Assembly: GCA_020543525.1 (NCBI GenBank)
Contig: JAHYIO010000028.1
Location: 558,001 to 622,000, forward strand
DNA: 64,000 nucleotides
Direction of reading: 5' to 3'
Origin: Coriolopsis trogii
Lineage: Eukaryota > Basidiomycota > Agaricomycetes > Polyporales > Polyporaceae
Numbering within the stretch: the stretch's first letter is position 1; each line of letters begins with the position of its first letter. This document shows, piece by piece, positions 23,989 to 34,750 of this stretch. Under the pieces are notes generated by a model. It worked only from the letters and a program-made list of their open reading frames with translations. It was not told where the DNA came from and made no database searches. A program made the translations under genes and the position numbers.

Positions 23989-25507
23989 TCACGACGACCG
24001 CTTGCCGCGCCATCCCGAGCCGAGCACCCCGCCTCCCCCGACGCCGAAGCCGGCGAATGCGCCTCCGATCTGCGGGCCTTCTCCCGGGCCGGAGACAGGG
24101 CTGTTGAAACCTGGCGGCTTTCCGTGAAAGGATGTGCGGTACGAGGATTGTGGGACGGCTTGGATGGAGAGGAACTTGTTGGGCACGGGCCGGTCATCGT
24201 TGTTATACTGCACGCGACATGAGACCCCATGCGAACGACAAGGCAGAACAGACACAGGAAAAGAGAGGAAAAGAGCGCGAGAGACTGACCTGGAACTCGA
24301 GCCCGATGCCGTCCGCCTCGGAGATGTCGAGAAGCTTGACCATCTTGCGCGCGATGCCGTTGATCTTCTCCACGTCCTCCTTCGTGCGCGTCCAGAGCTG
24401 TATCCGGTCGACCTTGCTCCGGAGGGAGACGACGGCACCGCAGATCTCGTCACCCTCGTCGAGGTCCTCGCCGACAAGGGCCATCGCGAGCCAGGACCAG
24501 CAGCGGTCGAGCAGCTGCGGGTTGTTCTTCATTGTGAGCACCCACTTGCCGCCGTTGGCGTTCGCCTCGTCCTCCCACATCGGCTTGATGCCGGACTTGA
24601 AGAGGTGGTAATTGGAGTTGCGCTCGAGTTTCGAGGGCGGCTTGAGCCAGTTAAAGTACCGGCAAAAGGACTCGACGGTGTCGAACTCGCCGATCACCGT
24701 CAGGCCCGCCTCGTACTCCGTCGACTCGGGTGCTTGGTAGTGCGCGGGGACGGCCGAGTTCGGGGGATTGCTCTGCTCCGAGGTCGCCGTCGCGGGCGTG
24801 AAGGGCACCTTGTTCTTTGTGTCGTGGTAGATTGTCCTTGAAAGAACAGATGCGCGCACCGCGCGGAGCGTCTCTCAACCCAAAGCCCTCGAGCGGGGAT
24901 GGAGAAAGATGAGAAGGGCGTACCATGTGTGCTCGAGCGGGTGCTCTGGGGCTTTGATTCTCAGTCCGGGGGTCTTTGGGTCCTCGATCGTCTCCGCTTC
25001 GGGGGGTTTGGCGGAACCGTCGATGGAGAGGGTGCGCGCCTTGGCGAGGCGCACAGCGATAGCGTCGAGGGAGGGGATATTCTTGTAGCCTACAGGCATC
25101 TTCTGCCTTGGCTTCTCGTCTTTAGCGGTTTCCTGATTGTGCTTCTCGACCCCTTCGGTCGTTAGCGGGTCGCCAGGCTCGCCCTGCGGTGTTCCGCCAC
25201 CATCGCTGTGCGGCGGCGAGACGGGTAGTTGTGCGGGAGAATCAGCACGCGAGGTTGGGGGATTCACAGCGACTGAGTCTGTGGTGGATGCGGCGACAGA
25301 GGAAGCAACAGAATTCTGGGAGCTCGTGCGGAGGAGGGATGCGGCGAGGCGAGGACGGTTGCCTGCCCCGACAGGGCTGGGCGCGTTGAGGTTTATGCGC
25401 GCGGCGAGCTGGTTGAGTGAAGGCATGCGGGTGCCGGCCGAAGGTCGCTCTGCCTTCGCGGGTGCATCCTGGGCGGTCGTCGTCGCTGGGGGCGGGGTCG
25501 TGGACAT
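23989..25507 (-). CDS. eIF4E-family cap-binding protein, class II-like, 449 aa
   Basis: A translation factor that binds the mRNA 5' cap. Exons (minus): 25507-24924, 24836-24290, 24207-23989. Residues 1-185 are a long Ser/Pro/Thr-rich extension. The eIF4E fold starts at HPLEHTWTIYH and continues through GEFDTVESFCRYFNWL, YHLFKSGIKPMWEDEANANG, DRCWSWLAMALVGE and EICGAVVSLRSKVDRIQLW. The second cap-stacking Trp is conserved (PMWED). The position of the first (mammalian W56) appears to be Tyr in STEYEAGL, and the GIKPMWED/GDEICGAVVS wording is closer to the 4EHP (eIF4E2) class. A Pro/Ser-rich insertion lies between the first two strands, and the C-terminus is Gly-rich. It may repress or specialise translation rather than drive bulk initiation; that is inference. 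Confidence 0.92.
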
Positions 25508-26070
25508 CGTCGCGGTCGGTGATCAAGCTCAAGCACAGCCAGGGAGTGGCCACAGCTCCAAGCGTACTTGGGTGATTGCATCACTGTTCGAATCTCGGAC
25601 AGGGCAAAATGCTATTTTCGCGTGGAACGCTCGTGTGCAGGCACAGGCTGACAGTCTCCGGGTCCCCTCATCCCAGTTCTTTTCCATCACCACCTCTTGA
25701 CTTGTCGCAGCGTCCGGGCTATTCTCAGTGCTTCGGCCATGCCCAAACATAGCTTCAACAGTCGGCGTATGCTTTGTGTGTCGTTGCGGATAACAACTCG
25801 TTATTGTGCCGGCAAATAAGTCTTCCCATTGTCCCCAAGGCGCTCATACCGACTCAATGCTTCAAGCACAAAAACATGAGGCATGCACCGTGCGGCGTGC
25901 AAGCAATTTACTCAATTTGACACCGGTCTGCTGCTGTAATCCGTGCGGCTGACTCGCAACTGTTCGAGGTCAGCCTCCAGCCTACAAAAGCTCCGGACCT
26001 GAGCCTCTTCTTCAGTACGTCTCTCCATCCCTTCCTATACTCACCTCCTTCCCTACGCCTCCTTTCCGCC
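25508..26070. other. Divergent intergenic region, eIF4E gene / chitinase B
   Basis: Holds the promoters of two divergent genes. Sequence upstream of chitinase B is pyrimidine-rich over the last 60 bases before its ATG. There is no TATA box of the strength seen in chitinases A and C, and no additional open frame with support. Confidence 0.45.
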
Positions 26071-27587
26071 ATGTTGCTTCCCCTCTCCCTCTTGGCTACG
26101 CTTCCCTTGGCATCGGTATGGGCTGCGCCCATGTGCTCCCTCAAGCCAGCCTCGTCAGCCATCGCCACTTCTTCCGCCGTGGCCCCCAGTGGGACGCCCG
26201 TCGGTGGGTCTGCAAACTCGGGTTCGGGTTCTGGCTCTGGCAGCTTTCTCGGCAACGAAGTCGTTGCTGCGACTTGGTATGCCGGCTGGCATGGAACCGA
26301 CTTCCCTCCGGACAAGCTTAGCTGGTCCAAGTACACCCATGTCACATATGCCTTCGCGTGAGTCCCTCATGTCGCTCAGTCCTGCATCAGGCCCGTTGAC
26401 TTGTATTCCAGTATTACCACGCCCGACGTCAACCAGGTATCACTTGAGGCGTCGGATGAGGCGTTGCTCCCGACATTTGTGGACTTGGCTCACCAGAATG
26501 TAAGTCTATCTCAGCACTCGCATAGACATCTTTGGCTGACCATCTATCAGGGGGTCAAAGCGATGTTGACCATCGGCGGATGGACTGGTTCACAGTACTT
26601 CTCATCCGCTGTTGCAACTGAGGCGAACCGCACGGCATTCGTCAAGACCGTCCTCGATCTTGTCTCCAAGTATGACCTCGATGGCCTTGACTTCGAGTAC
26701 GTCAGCCTCATGAGCATGCCGCACCTCACTTTACTGACGTTGTGTATCATAGTTGGGAATACCCCAACAAGCAGGGCATGGGATGCAATCTCATCTCGTC
26801 CGATGACAGCCAGAACTTCCTCTCTTTCCTCCAAGCTCTTCGCTCTCAGGCCGGCCAGAACCTCACCCTCACCGCTGCCGCCGGCATCACTCCCTTCGCT
26901 GGAACCGACGGTAGCCCCATGTCGGACGTCTCCGAGTTCGCCAAAGCGCTCGACTACGTCGCCATCATGAACTACGACGTCTGGGGCTCCTGGTCCAACA
27001 GCGTTGGCCCTAACGCGCCTCTCAACGACACCTGCATGCCCGACGCAGAGGGTTCCGCGGTCTCCGCGGTCAAGGCCTGGACGGGCGCGGGCTTCCCGGC
27101 CAACCAGCTCGTTCTTGGTGTCGCCTCGTACGGCCACTCGTTCCAAGTTTCCCCGAGCGACGCCGTCACCGGCTCTTCTCTCGCCTTGTACCCCGCGTTC
27201 GACAAGACCAAGCAGCCTCTCGGAGACTCCTGGGACGAGGTCGCGCCTGCCGGTGTCGACCAGTGCGGGAACCCGTCGGCAGGCGGCGCGTCGGGTATCT
27301 TCGACTACTGGGGTCTCATTGAGGGCGGCTTCCTCACCCAGAACGGGACCGCGGCGGACGGGATCGAGTACCGGTTCGATGAGTGCAGCCAGACGCCGTA
27401 CGTGTACAACCCGAACACGGAGGTGATGGTGTCGTACGACGACACGCGCTCGTTTGCGGCGAAGGGCCAGTTCATCAACGACGCGGGCTTGCTCGGCTTC
27501 GCGATGTGGGAGGCCGCTGGGGACTACGAGGACAAGCTCCTCGATGCGATCTCGGAGGCGATCGGGATTGAGGAGGTGGGTTGCTGA
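26071..27587 (+). CDS. GH18 chitinase B, secreted, 451 aa
   Basis: A glycoside hydrolase family 18 chitinase. Exons 26071-26357, 26412-26499, 26551-26696 and 26753-27587; phases 2, 0, 2, the same as in chitinases A and C. A signal peptide (MLLPLSLLATLPLASVWA) is followed by a Ser/Gly-rich linker at about residues 30-65, longer than in its paralogues. Then come TYAFA, AMLTIGGWTGSQYFSS and the complete catalytic motif DGLDFDWE at about 169-176 with the proton donor Glu176. C-terminal barrel strands include YVAIMNYDVWG and GFAMWEAAGDYE. No carbohydrate-binding module is seen. About 0.8 kb separates it from chitinase C in the same orientation, so the pair is a tandem array. Confidence 0.96.
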
Positions 27588-28396
27588 TTTGCTCACTTCC
27601 TCTCGCATCCCCTTTCCGCCTATAATCTGGGGTTCTTGGTTTCTCTTCCTCTTCACGGGTGACACGACATCTACGTCAACGCACGCACGCACGCATCCAT
27701 CCATCCTTGTATCGATACACCCACGATCATTATCCATGTTCCATCCTTGGTGCATATCTGTCATTATTTGTAGCGTTATTTTATTGACCGTGCTTGATGC
27801 ACAGGCATAGACCGTGTATTATATACTGTGGCGATTATGGCGTCGAATTTTCCACCGTGCGTGATCACCTTCGGAATGTGAGGATTGTTCGAAGGTGAGG
27901 GGACTAGTATTGCGGTGGGTACTCAGCCACACATCACCGCGTAGACCTAATCTGACTGTTGTCCGCCATAGCATTGGTGATCTCATGTACTATAGCGAAT
28001 GACTCGGAGTACTCACGCGCATACCTCACTTGCACCCTTGATTTCCGTTCCACCCACTGCCCGAGCGTGGAAGCAAGGTGCGTACAGGTGTGTATCAACG
28101 CTCTGCTTAAATGCGTGAGCTGCGCCCATACTCGTCCGAGAGTTGGACCATCGTTTATTGTCCAGTACGTCTCATCAACTGCACACGCCATAGCAATACT
28201 GACCGGCACAGACCGTAATTATTGTTCATAACGCATCGTGTGTATAGTTAGAATGCAGAAACCCTCACGACTACGACGAATGGTGGCTATTGTACCAGCA
28301 CCAGTATACTCGACAACCCTCGGAGACTCGTGTGTATATAGAGGGCATGAGCTCAACACAGGTACGCGCATCGAATTCAGTCTCGTCTTGCTCGTC
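27588..28396 (+). other. Spacer between tandem chitinases B and C
   Basis: The 3' flank of chitinase B includes a short CGCA/CATC simple repeat (about 27680-27710). The promoter of chitinase C carries TATATAG at 28335-28341, 56 bases before its ATG. No gene is seen between them. Confidence 0.5.
28335..28341 (+). promoter_or_regulatory. TATA box of chitinase C
   Basis: TATATAG placed 56 bases upstream of the chitinase C ATG, like the element before chitinase A. Confidence 0.6.
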
Positions 28397-29894
28397 ATGC
28401 GTCTGCTCTCACTCCTCTCCTTCCTCGCGCTCCTTCGAAGCTGTTTGGCCAGTCCAAGTTCAAAGTGGGCAGACGTAATAGATGCGGCCGGCTCCGCGTC
28501 CCGAGCCCTGTCTAAGCCAGTATCTGCGGGGTGGTGGGTTGTCTATCACAAGCAGAATATGACCTTGGACCAGATCCCCTGGTCGCTATATACGCATATG
28601 TCGTACTTCGTGTCGTGAGTCCCCGCGTTTATAATCCGGATCCACTTAAGTTTGTTGAGGTTCCCTTTGTCATTCCCGAAGCGTTACTCCCAACGATACC
28701 AACAAGGTCTCCTTCACTTCGTTAGGTGATGAAATCACCGAGAAACAGCTGGTCCAGAATTTCTCCAAGCAAGCTCATGAGCACGTATGTCCTTCTGCCA
28801 CGGTGGCGGAGAGCTTCCCAGCTAACTGTTCGCATGTAGAATGTCACAGCACTCTTGACAATCGGAGGGTACACTGGGTCGACGTACTTCTCGAGTCTGG
28901 TGGCGACAGCGGATAACCGGACGGCGTTCGCCGCCGCTCTTCTAGACGTCGTGCACGAGCTCGACCTCGACGGCCTTGACTTCGAGTGCGTCCCAAATTC
29001 CAATAACCGCTGCTCCATCTCACCATCACACTAACATGGTCGGGCCCACGCCCGTACAGCTGGGAGTACCCGAATAAGAACGTGAGCGGCAATCTCATCT
29101 CAGCAGGGGACACCCCCAACTTCCTCGAGTTCCTCAAGACCCTCCGGCTCAAAGGCGGCCAGAACCTCACGCTCACCGCCGCGGTGGGCAACACACCCTG
29201 GAACGATGCGAGCGCGGCCCCGTCGACGAACGTGTCCGAGTTCGCGCACGTCCTCGACTACGTCGCGATCATGAACTACGACGTGAACGGCCAGGGCTGG
29301 TCCCCCGTCGTCGGGCCCAACGCGCCCTTACATAACGGCTGCAACCAGACGGTGTACAACGCGTCCGCGGAGCAGGCCGTGCACGACTGGACCGCCGCTG
29401 GGTTCCCTCCGGAGCGGATCGTCCTCGGGGTGGCTGCGTATGGCCATGGGTATAACGTCTCCATCGAGGACGCGTTCGCCGGACCCAACGGGTCCCTCGC
29501 GCTCTACTCTCCCTTTGACAATTCCGCTGCGGGCCTGATAAGCGGAGACGCTTGGGATGGGGAACACGGGGGCACGTTCAGCTTCAGGGGCCTCGTGGGC
29601 GAGGGGTACTTGACGGAGGACGGGAGCCCTGCGGACGGGGTGGCGTACCTATACGACAAGTGCTCCGAGACGCCGTACATCTACGAGAACGCGACGGGGG
29701 TGATGGTGTCGTATGACGACGCGACGTCATTCAAGGCGAAGGGGCAGTACGTCAAGGACAACAAGCTTGCGGGGTTCGCGATGTTTGAGGCTGCAGGGGA
29801 CTACAACAACATCCTACTGAACGCCATTAGGGAGGGCGCTGGATTAGTCGGATCGGCGACAACAGAGTCTTCACCGACATGCACTTGTCCATAG
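28397..29894 (+). CDS. GH18 chitinase C, secreted, 433 aa
   Basis: The third GH18 chitinase. Exons 28397-28614, 28682-28784, 28840-28985 and 29060-29894; phases 2, 0, 2. The signal peptide is MRLLSLLSFLALLRSCLA. The substrate strand reads ALLTIGGYTGSTYFSS, with Tyr where the paralogues have Trp. The catalytic motif DGLDFDWE (about 151-158, Glu158) is complete. Several N-x-S/T sites (NVT, NRT, NLT, NVS) suggest glycosylation. C-terminal strands include YVAIMNYDVNG and GFAMFEAAGDYN. The product ends in CTCP with no anchor. It is closest in arrangement to chitinase B and presumably arose by tandem duplication followed by divergence. Confidence 0.95.
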
Positions 29895-30098
29895 CTACCT
29901 CTCGACGCATTTCATGTATGATTCCATACGTTACAGTGGTCGTCCAAATCGTTCAGGGCACACCGACGAACGTTTGTGAAAAAAGAGAGGATGTATTCAG
30001 TCTACAGTGTCTCAAATAAGTTACTCGTGATCCATCCCGACTACGCCAGCATCTCTCAAGCAATTTACAAACATAAATTATTTCAGATCATCAACACC

Positions 30099-30898
30099 TT
30101 ATGCCTGACCACGGAGCTTGCGGGCAGCAGTGTCGTTCGGCTGAGCATCGCCGAAGCCGCAGCCACCGTCGCGCTCCTGGGCAATGATGGCACCCGCGCA
30201 CTTGCCAGAGTTGAAGCCACAGCAGCCAGACGCGCACTCAGCGTCGCTGGCGCAGACACCAGTGATGAACTGCGTGCCGAGAGGCTTGCCGGAACCGGTC
30301 GAGGGAGCGGGGGTGGAAGGGGGTGCCGCAGGTGCGGCTGGGGCCGAGGCGGGAGCCTGGCCACGGAGCACGCGCGCGGCGTTGTCGTTGGGCTGAGCGT
30401 CACCGAACCCGCAACCGCCATCACGCTCTTGTGCGATGATGGCTCCCGCGCATTTGCCAGAGTTGAAGCCACAGCAGCCGGAGGCGCACTCAGCGTCGCT
30501 GGCGCAGACACCAGTGATGAACTGTGTACCGAGGGCCTTGCCTGAGCCGGTCGAGGGCGCGGGGGAGGTACCAGCGGCGGGGGCAGAAGCGGGAGCCTGA
30601 CCACGGAGCACGCGAGCAGCGTTGTCGTTCGGCTGGGGGTCGCCGAAGCCGCAACCACCATCGCGCTCTTGCGCTACGATGGCGCCCGCGCACTTGCCGG
30701 TGTTGAAGCCACAGCAGCCAGACGCACAGTCCGCGTCAGACTGACACGGGCCGGTGATGAACTGTGTGCCAGCCGGGGCACGGGGTAGGTAGGTCGCAGC
30801 AGCGACTGAGGCAGACAGGGTCAGAATCGACCAGGCAGGTGTACAAGACGACACCTACTGTTGATGAGAGCGATCGCGATGACGGCGGTGACCTTCAT
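30099..30898 (-). CDS. BAS2-like secreted Cys-rich protein, three modules, 248 aa
   Basis: A secreted protein of unknown activity. Exons (minus): 30898-30859 and 30805-30099. Exon 1 encodes the signal peptide start MKVTAVIAIALIN. The mature part is three near-identical modules of about 60 residues (from about 26, 106 and 191). Each reads GTQFITGxCxSDADC, ASGCCGFNxGKCAG, ERDGGCGFGDxQPND and AARxLRGQA, with six Cys per module, probably three disulphides. Modules are joined by Ala/Pro/Ser linkers. The module resembles the biotrophy-associated secreted protein 2 (BAS2) family known from plant-associated fungi. A leader intron (30976-30919) precedes the ATG and a TATA box lies at 31108-31114. Modules 2 and 3 are almost identical, which suggests recent internal duplication. 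Confidence 0.88.
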
Positions 30899-31107
30899 GT
30901 TTGTAAAGAGTGTGTTGGCTGAAGCACAAGCACATGTCAGTGACAGGGAGAGCACGCCGACTGAGAGGGGACGTACGTTGAGAGATGGAAAGTCGTAAGA
31001 ACTTCGTCAAGAAGGATAGAGTAGGAGACAAAGAGACGATACACAACCTGTGTGTAGGGGGAGCGTCGGGAGAAGAGGAATGGTTTGCATCGGTCGCTGA
31101 GGGGGCC

Positions 31108-31114
31108 TTATATA
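31108..31114 (-). promoter_or_regulatory. TATA box of the three-module secreted gene
   Basis: TATATAA on the minus strand, about 130 bases before the donor of the leader intron. The second gene copy has a weaker TATAAG at the corresponding place (about 32853-32858). Confidence 0.5.
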
Positions 31115-31957
31115 CGGCTCGGTGGCCAGGGCCCACATGATTCGAATCATCTTTGGCCGTTTCTTGGAAACCACCGAAAGTGGTACATCATCCGGTCCGC
31201 CAAGCAAAAGGGCGGCTACAGCGTCAATCAGTAACAAGGGCTTGCGGCAAAGATGCGCGTGGGGGCCTTTGAGCCTTGGCCCATCTTGATCAATGTCCTA
31301 CGGACAGGGGCCCCCGGTGCTTTGCAATGTGTGTCTCCTACGCTGACTTTCTTGTCAATTGTGCGACACAGCCGCTTAACCATAAAGCCAACTCCGCCTT
31401 AAGACCGACTCGGAGACAGCAAGATTCGGGCAGCTTCAGGGCCTCGTGGCCACTTAACCGACAACAGGACCGCGATGGGCGATGATCAAGGGCTCGGAGT
31501 CTCCGGAGATGCTGTACATTCCACAAGGACGCGATGGTGATGGTGTCGCATGATCACGACCGTGTCATGTATAGCCACACTCAATTATCTTGAGAGGGTG
31601 TTGGGTTGGGTTGGGTTGGGTTGGGTTATTAGTCTGTTACTATTTGCGGCGATCATGTTCTCATCGTGAACTTGCATATTTACTGCTGACTCGTCGTATG
31701 TACGATGCCTCTGAGTCCTTCAGGCAGTGAGGCCTAAGGCCTAAAGCCAGTCATTGACGTCGACCCTTTCTTCCTCGGCACTAAGGCCTAATAAGGCCCT
31801 TCCGGACGATTGTCACGCTGTCTCCGGAATTTGTCCAATTTGTCCAAAAGCCAGCATGAACATGGTTCCGTGTCCTTATACTCGGAGCGCAGTCCTCGAG
31901 AAACCTGATCTGGCTTCGCCACCAGACGTCCGGGGGTTCATTGAATCACACTAGGCG
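31115..31957. other. Spacer between the duplicated secreted-protein genes
   Basis: No gene is seen. It contains a TTGGG pentamer repeated five times at 31601-31625 and a cluster of AGGCCT palindromes at about 31730-31745 and 31782-31798. These elements are absent from the flanking duplicated units. Confidence 0.5.
31601..31627 (+). repeat. TTGGG pentanucleotide tandem repeat
   Basis: Five perfect TTGGG copies followed by TT. It resembles, but is not, the TTAGGG telomere unit usual in basidiomycetes. Confidence 0.9.
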
Positions 31958-32087
31958 CACCAACGAAGATTCGTGAAAAGGAGAGGATGTATTCGGTCTA
32001 CGATGTCTCAAATAAGTTACTCGTGATCCATCCCGACTACGCCAGCATCTCGCAAACGCGTTACAAACATATCATCTCATCAACACC

Positions 32088-32641
32088 TTATGCCTGGCCG
32101 CGGAGCTTGCGGGCAGCAGTGTCGTTCGGCTGAGCATCGCCGAAGCCACAACCACCATCGCGCTCCTGGGCAATGATGGCACCCGCGCACTTGCCAGAGT
32201 TGAAGCCACAGCAGCCAGACGCGCACTCAGCGTCGCTGGCGCACGCGCCAGTGATGAACTGCGTGCCGAGAGGCTTGCCGGAACCCGTCGAGGGCGCGGA
32301 GGTCGCGGGCGCGCCAGAGGCGGGCGCCGCGGGAGCCTCACCGCGGAAGACACGGGCGGCGGTGTCGTTGGGCTGGGGATCGCCGAAGCCGCATCCACCG
32401 TCACGCTCCTGGGCGATGACGGGACCGGCACACTTGCCGGAGTTGAAACCACAGCAAGAGGACGCGCAGTCCGCGTCGGATTGACAGGGGCCGGTGATGA
32501 ACTGGGTGCCAGCCGGGGCACGGGGGAGGTAGGTCGCAGCAGCGACTGGAGGGGACATGGTTAGGGCAGTAGATCGAGACAATGGTATTCATCGAACGTA
32601 CTGTTGATGAGAGCGAAGGCGATGACAGCGGTGACCTTCAT
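32088..32641 (-). CDS. BAS2-like secreted Cys-rich protein, two modules, 165 aa
   Basis: A paralogue of the 30.1-30.9 kb gene. Exons (minus): 32641-32602 and 32545-32088, with the same 40-nt first exon and phase. The signal peptide start is MKVTAVIAFALIN. Two six-Cys modules (about 26-84 and 105-165) have the same GTQFITG, CCGFNSGKCAG and GGCGFGD landmarks. In module 1 the usual ASGCC is ASSCC. A 58-bp intron (32718-32661) lies in the leader. The coding, leader and promoter sequences are close enough to indicate recent duplication. Expression may be shared with the neighbouring copy because the promoter-leader block is almost unchanged. Confidence 0.88.
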
Positions 32642-32898
32642 GTTCGTGAAGAGTGATTGGCTGAACAAGCATCGAAGGTCAGTACCAGCGAGCACATGTG
32701 GGAAGAGAGGGAACATACGTTGAGAGATGGAAAGTCGTAAGAACTTCGTCAAGAAGGATAGAGTAGGAGACAAAGAGACGATACACAACCTGTGTGTAAG
32801 GGGAGTCGTCGGAAGAAGAGGAATGGTTTGCATCGGTCCCTGAGAGGAGTCTCTTATACAGGTAGGTGGTCAGCGCCCCGCTCATCTGACGGAAACCC

Positions 32899-34750
32899 CA
32901 AAAGATGTCTCATCATCGAGGGGGCGTACCAAAACGTAGCCGTAGCGTCAAATCGGCGTGGCTGTAAAAGATGCGCGCGAGGATGTCCTCCTTCGGGGAA
33001 CTGCTCAGCCTTACTCGGGCTTTGAGTATTTGCAAGAGCATTTTCTGCCTCTCCCAGGCAAATATCCCAATCGCTGATGTAGCGGTCTCTGCAGCTGAAC
33101 TACGGATTGAGATGCTCCTCTTCCATGGACCAGGTCGCAGTGGTTATCGATGTTTCAATTTCACGCCTCCGGTAATCAGCACCCTGCCGGTAACACGGAA
33201 GCACGATCCGCGTCTTGATGTAATCGTCTCCCAAGAAGGCTGTCTGTGCCCTATAGAACTAACGCTTCATCGTTTCGGACTTAGCCATTTCGTGATCGTG
33301 CCCACCGCCTCTCCGAGTCGGATCCAATCGTCTCCACGGCCACACGATCCACAACGGCCAAAGCAGGCCACCAACAAGCAAAGCTGAGCTTTGCGCAGTC
33401 GTTGAGACAACTGCCTGAGGCCCCTATACGCTCAGGAAAGCTTGTCTTGTCTTGACATTCAGTGTGGGAGGATGGACGTCAACAATGTCACACCCGAAAC
33501 TGGAAGAAGGCTTGATGCTCTATCTTCACGTGTTTCGTGCAGCACGACTGCCGTACACTGCAGCGCTGCGATCAGCATTTTCGTCCGGGGTAAAGGAATG
33601 TTGCCTAACTGCGAACTCCAGAGCGATCCTGGTGGTAACGGGAGCATGGCCGCCCTGACGATGGCAGCGTGCGCACCGCCGAGGCCTCACATGCACACCG
33701 GAGCGCATGCTCGTGGTGCACGTTTCCCAGTAATTCATCACCCATTGCGGCTGGAGGACCACCGTCTGTTGGCGCAAACACAGCGTCAGAGTCAAGGCAA
33801 CCGGTGTTCAGTTCCTGTGATACCGCCGGATCTTTCTTATTAGTACTCTGTATTGCCTTCAGATCAAGCATGTAAGCGCTCACTGGTCGAGGCTCCGGAG
33901 GCGCCGAGTTATGTATAACGAGAAGCAACAGGACGCCATGATGTTTCAACACTTACTCTGCGCGTGTTGTCGGTAGCGCGACGGGCGCAGTGTTCGCAGT
34001 AGGGCTTGCTACGCCTTGGCGGAGGACCGAAGATCAATGTGAGAATTGAGCTGCAAGCAGCACTCGAGCTGTCCCAGGCTGCGCCCGTCGCAGTAGTGCA
34101 CGAAGGCGCACCAGCAATAATCCCGTCGGGGGCGTTCTCCCCTGGTAGCAATCTTCGGAATTCTCCTAAACGTAGACGATGGATGTGGATGTCAGATGGC
34201 AGATGCTACCTGTCGAAACGGTACCGTTATGCAGATACCAGACCGGACGTGCCCACAACACCCGACCTCCTCGAGATCAACATCAGACGGAGTTTTCATC
34301 GAGACCGCAGCGGTACCAACTCTACAACATCGATCTTGTAGACTGTTGACGCACCTTCCCCGAGGTGACCGACGATCTAATTGATCACTGAGAGCACTTA
34401 TGCGAGCATATTATTAGCATGTCGATGCTTCGCGCCTCGTACCATGAGGTTATCGTCTACTGCATCCAGCTAGAGGATGGTGATTGACAGTTCCACCCAT
34501 GAGCGAGAGAGGCGCGGCTTACTGGGATCGTTCTTCGTGATATCAATGTGCGAAAGCTCGGGCGCGCATGAAGAAGCTGTGGTCATACGCCTTGGCAGGT
34601 CTAGATGTTCGCTGGCTGTTCCGCGACAAAACCTTAACTCTTCTATGAGGCCAGCCAACCTCGGGGAAAGAACATCCTTGTTCAGACTATGGGCCAATGG
34701 CAACGTGATAGTAATGATGGGCGGAACGTGTTGCACATCGTAAGGTACTG
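32899..34750. other. Intergenic with coding-like fragments
   Basis: No complete gene is seen. On the minus strand, about 33950-34170 translates to ordinary-looking sequence with GPPPRRSKPYCEHCARRATD followed by a possible GTAAGT donor, and about 33605-33830 is another open piece. On the plus strand 34196-34384 is open, with DATCRNGTVMQIPDRTCPQH. None could be joined into a gene or matched to a family. Confidence 0.3.

Larger units (their letters stand above)
29961..32885. repeat. Direct tandem duplication carrying the BAS2-like genes
   Basis: Two similar units run in the same direction: about 29961-31120 and 31958-32885. Similarity covers the 3' flank (CTCAAATAAGTTACTCGTGA and neighbours occur in both), the whole gene, a 58-bp leader intron and the promoter. 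An 81-base block is identical at 30976-31056 and 32718-32798. The first unit is longer by one internal protein module. About 0.84 kb of unrelated sequence separates the units. Confidence 0.9.

Noticed and set aside
26547..27764. 405-codon minus-strand frame over chitinase B
   Set aside because: Antisense shadow of the GH18 coding exons, with no domain of its own.
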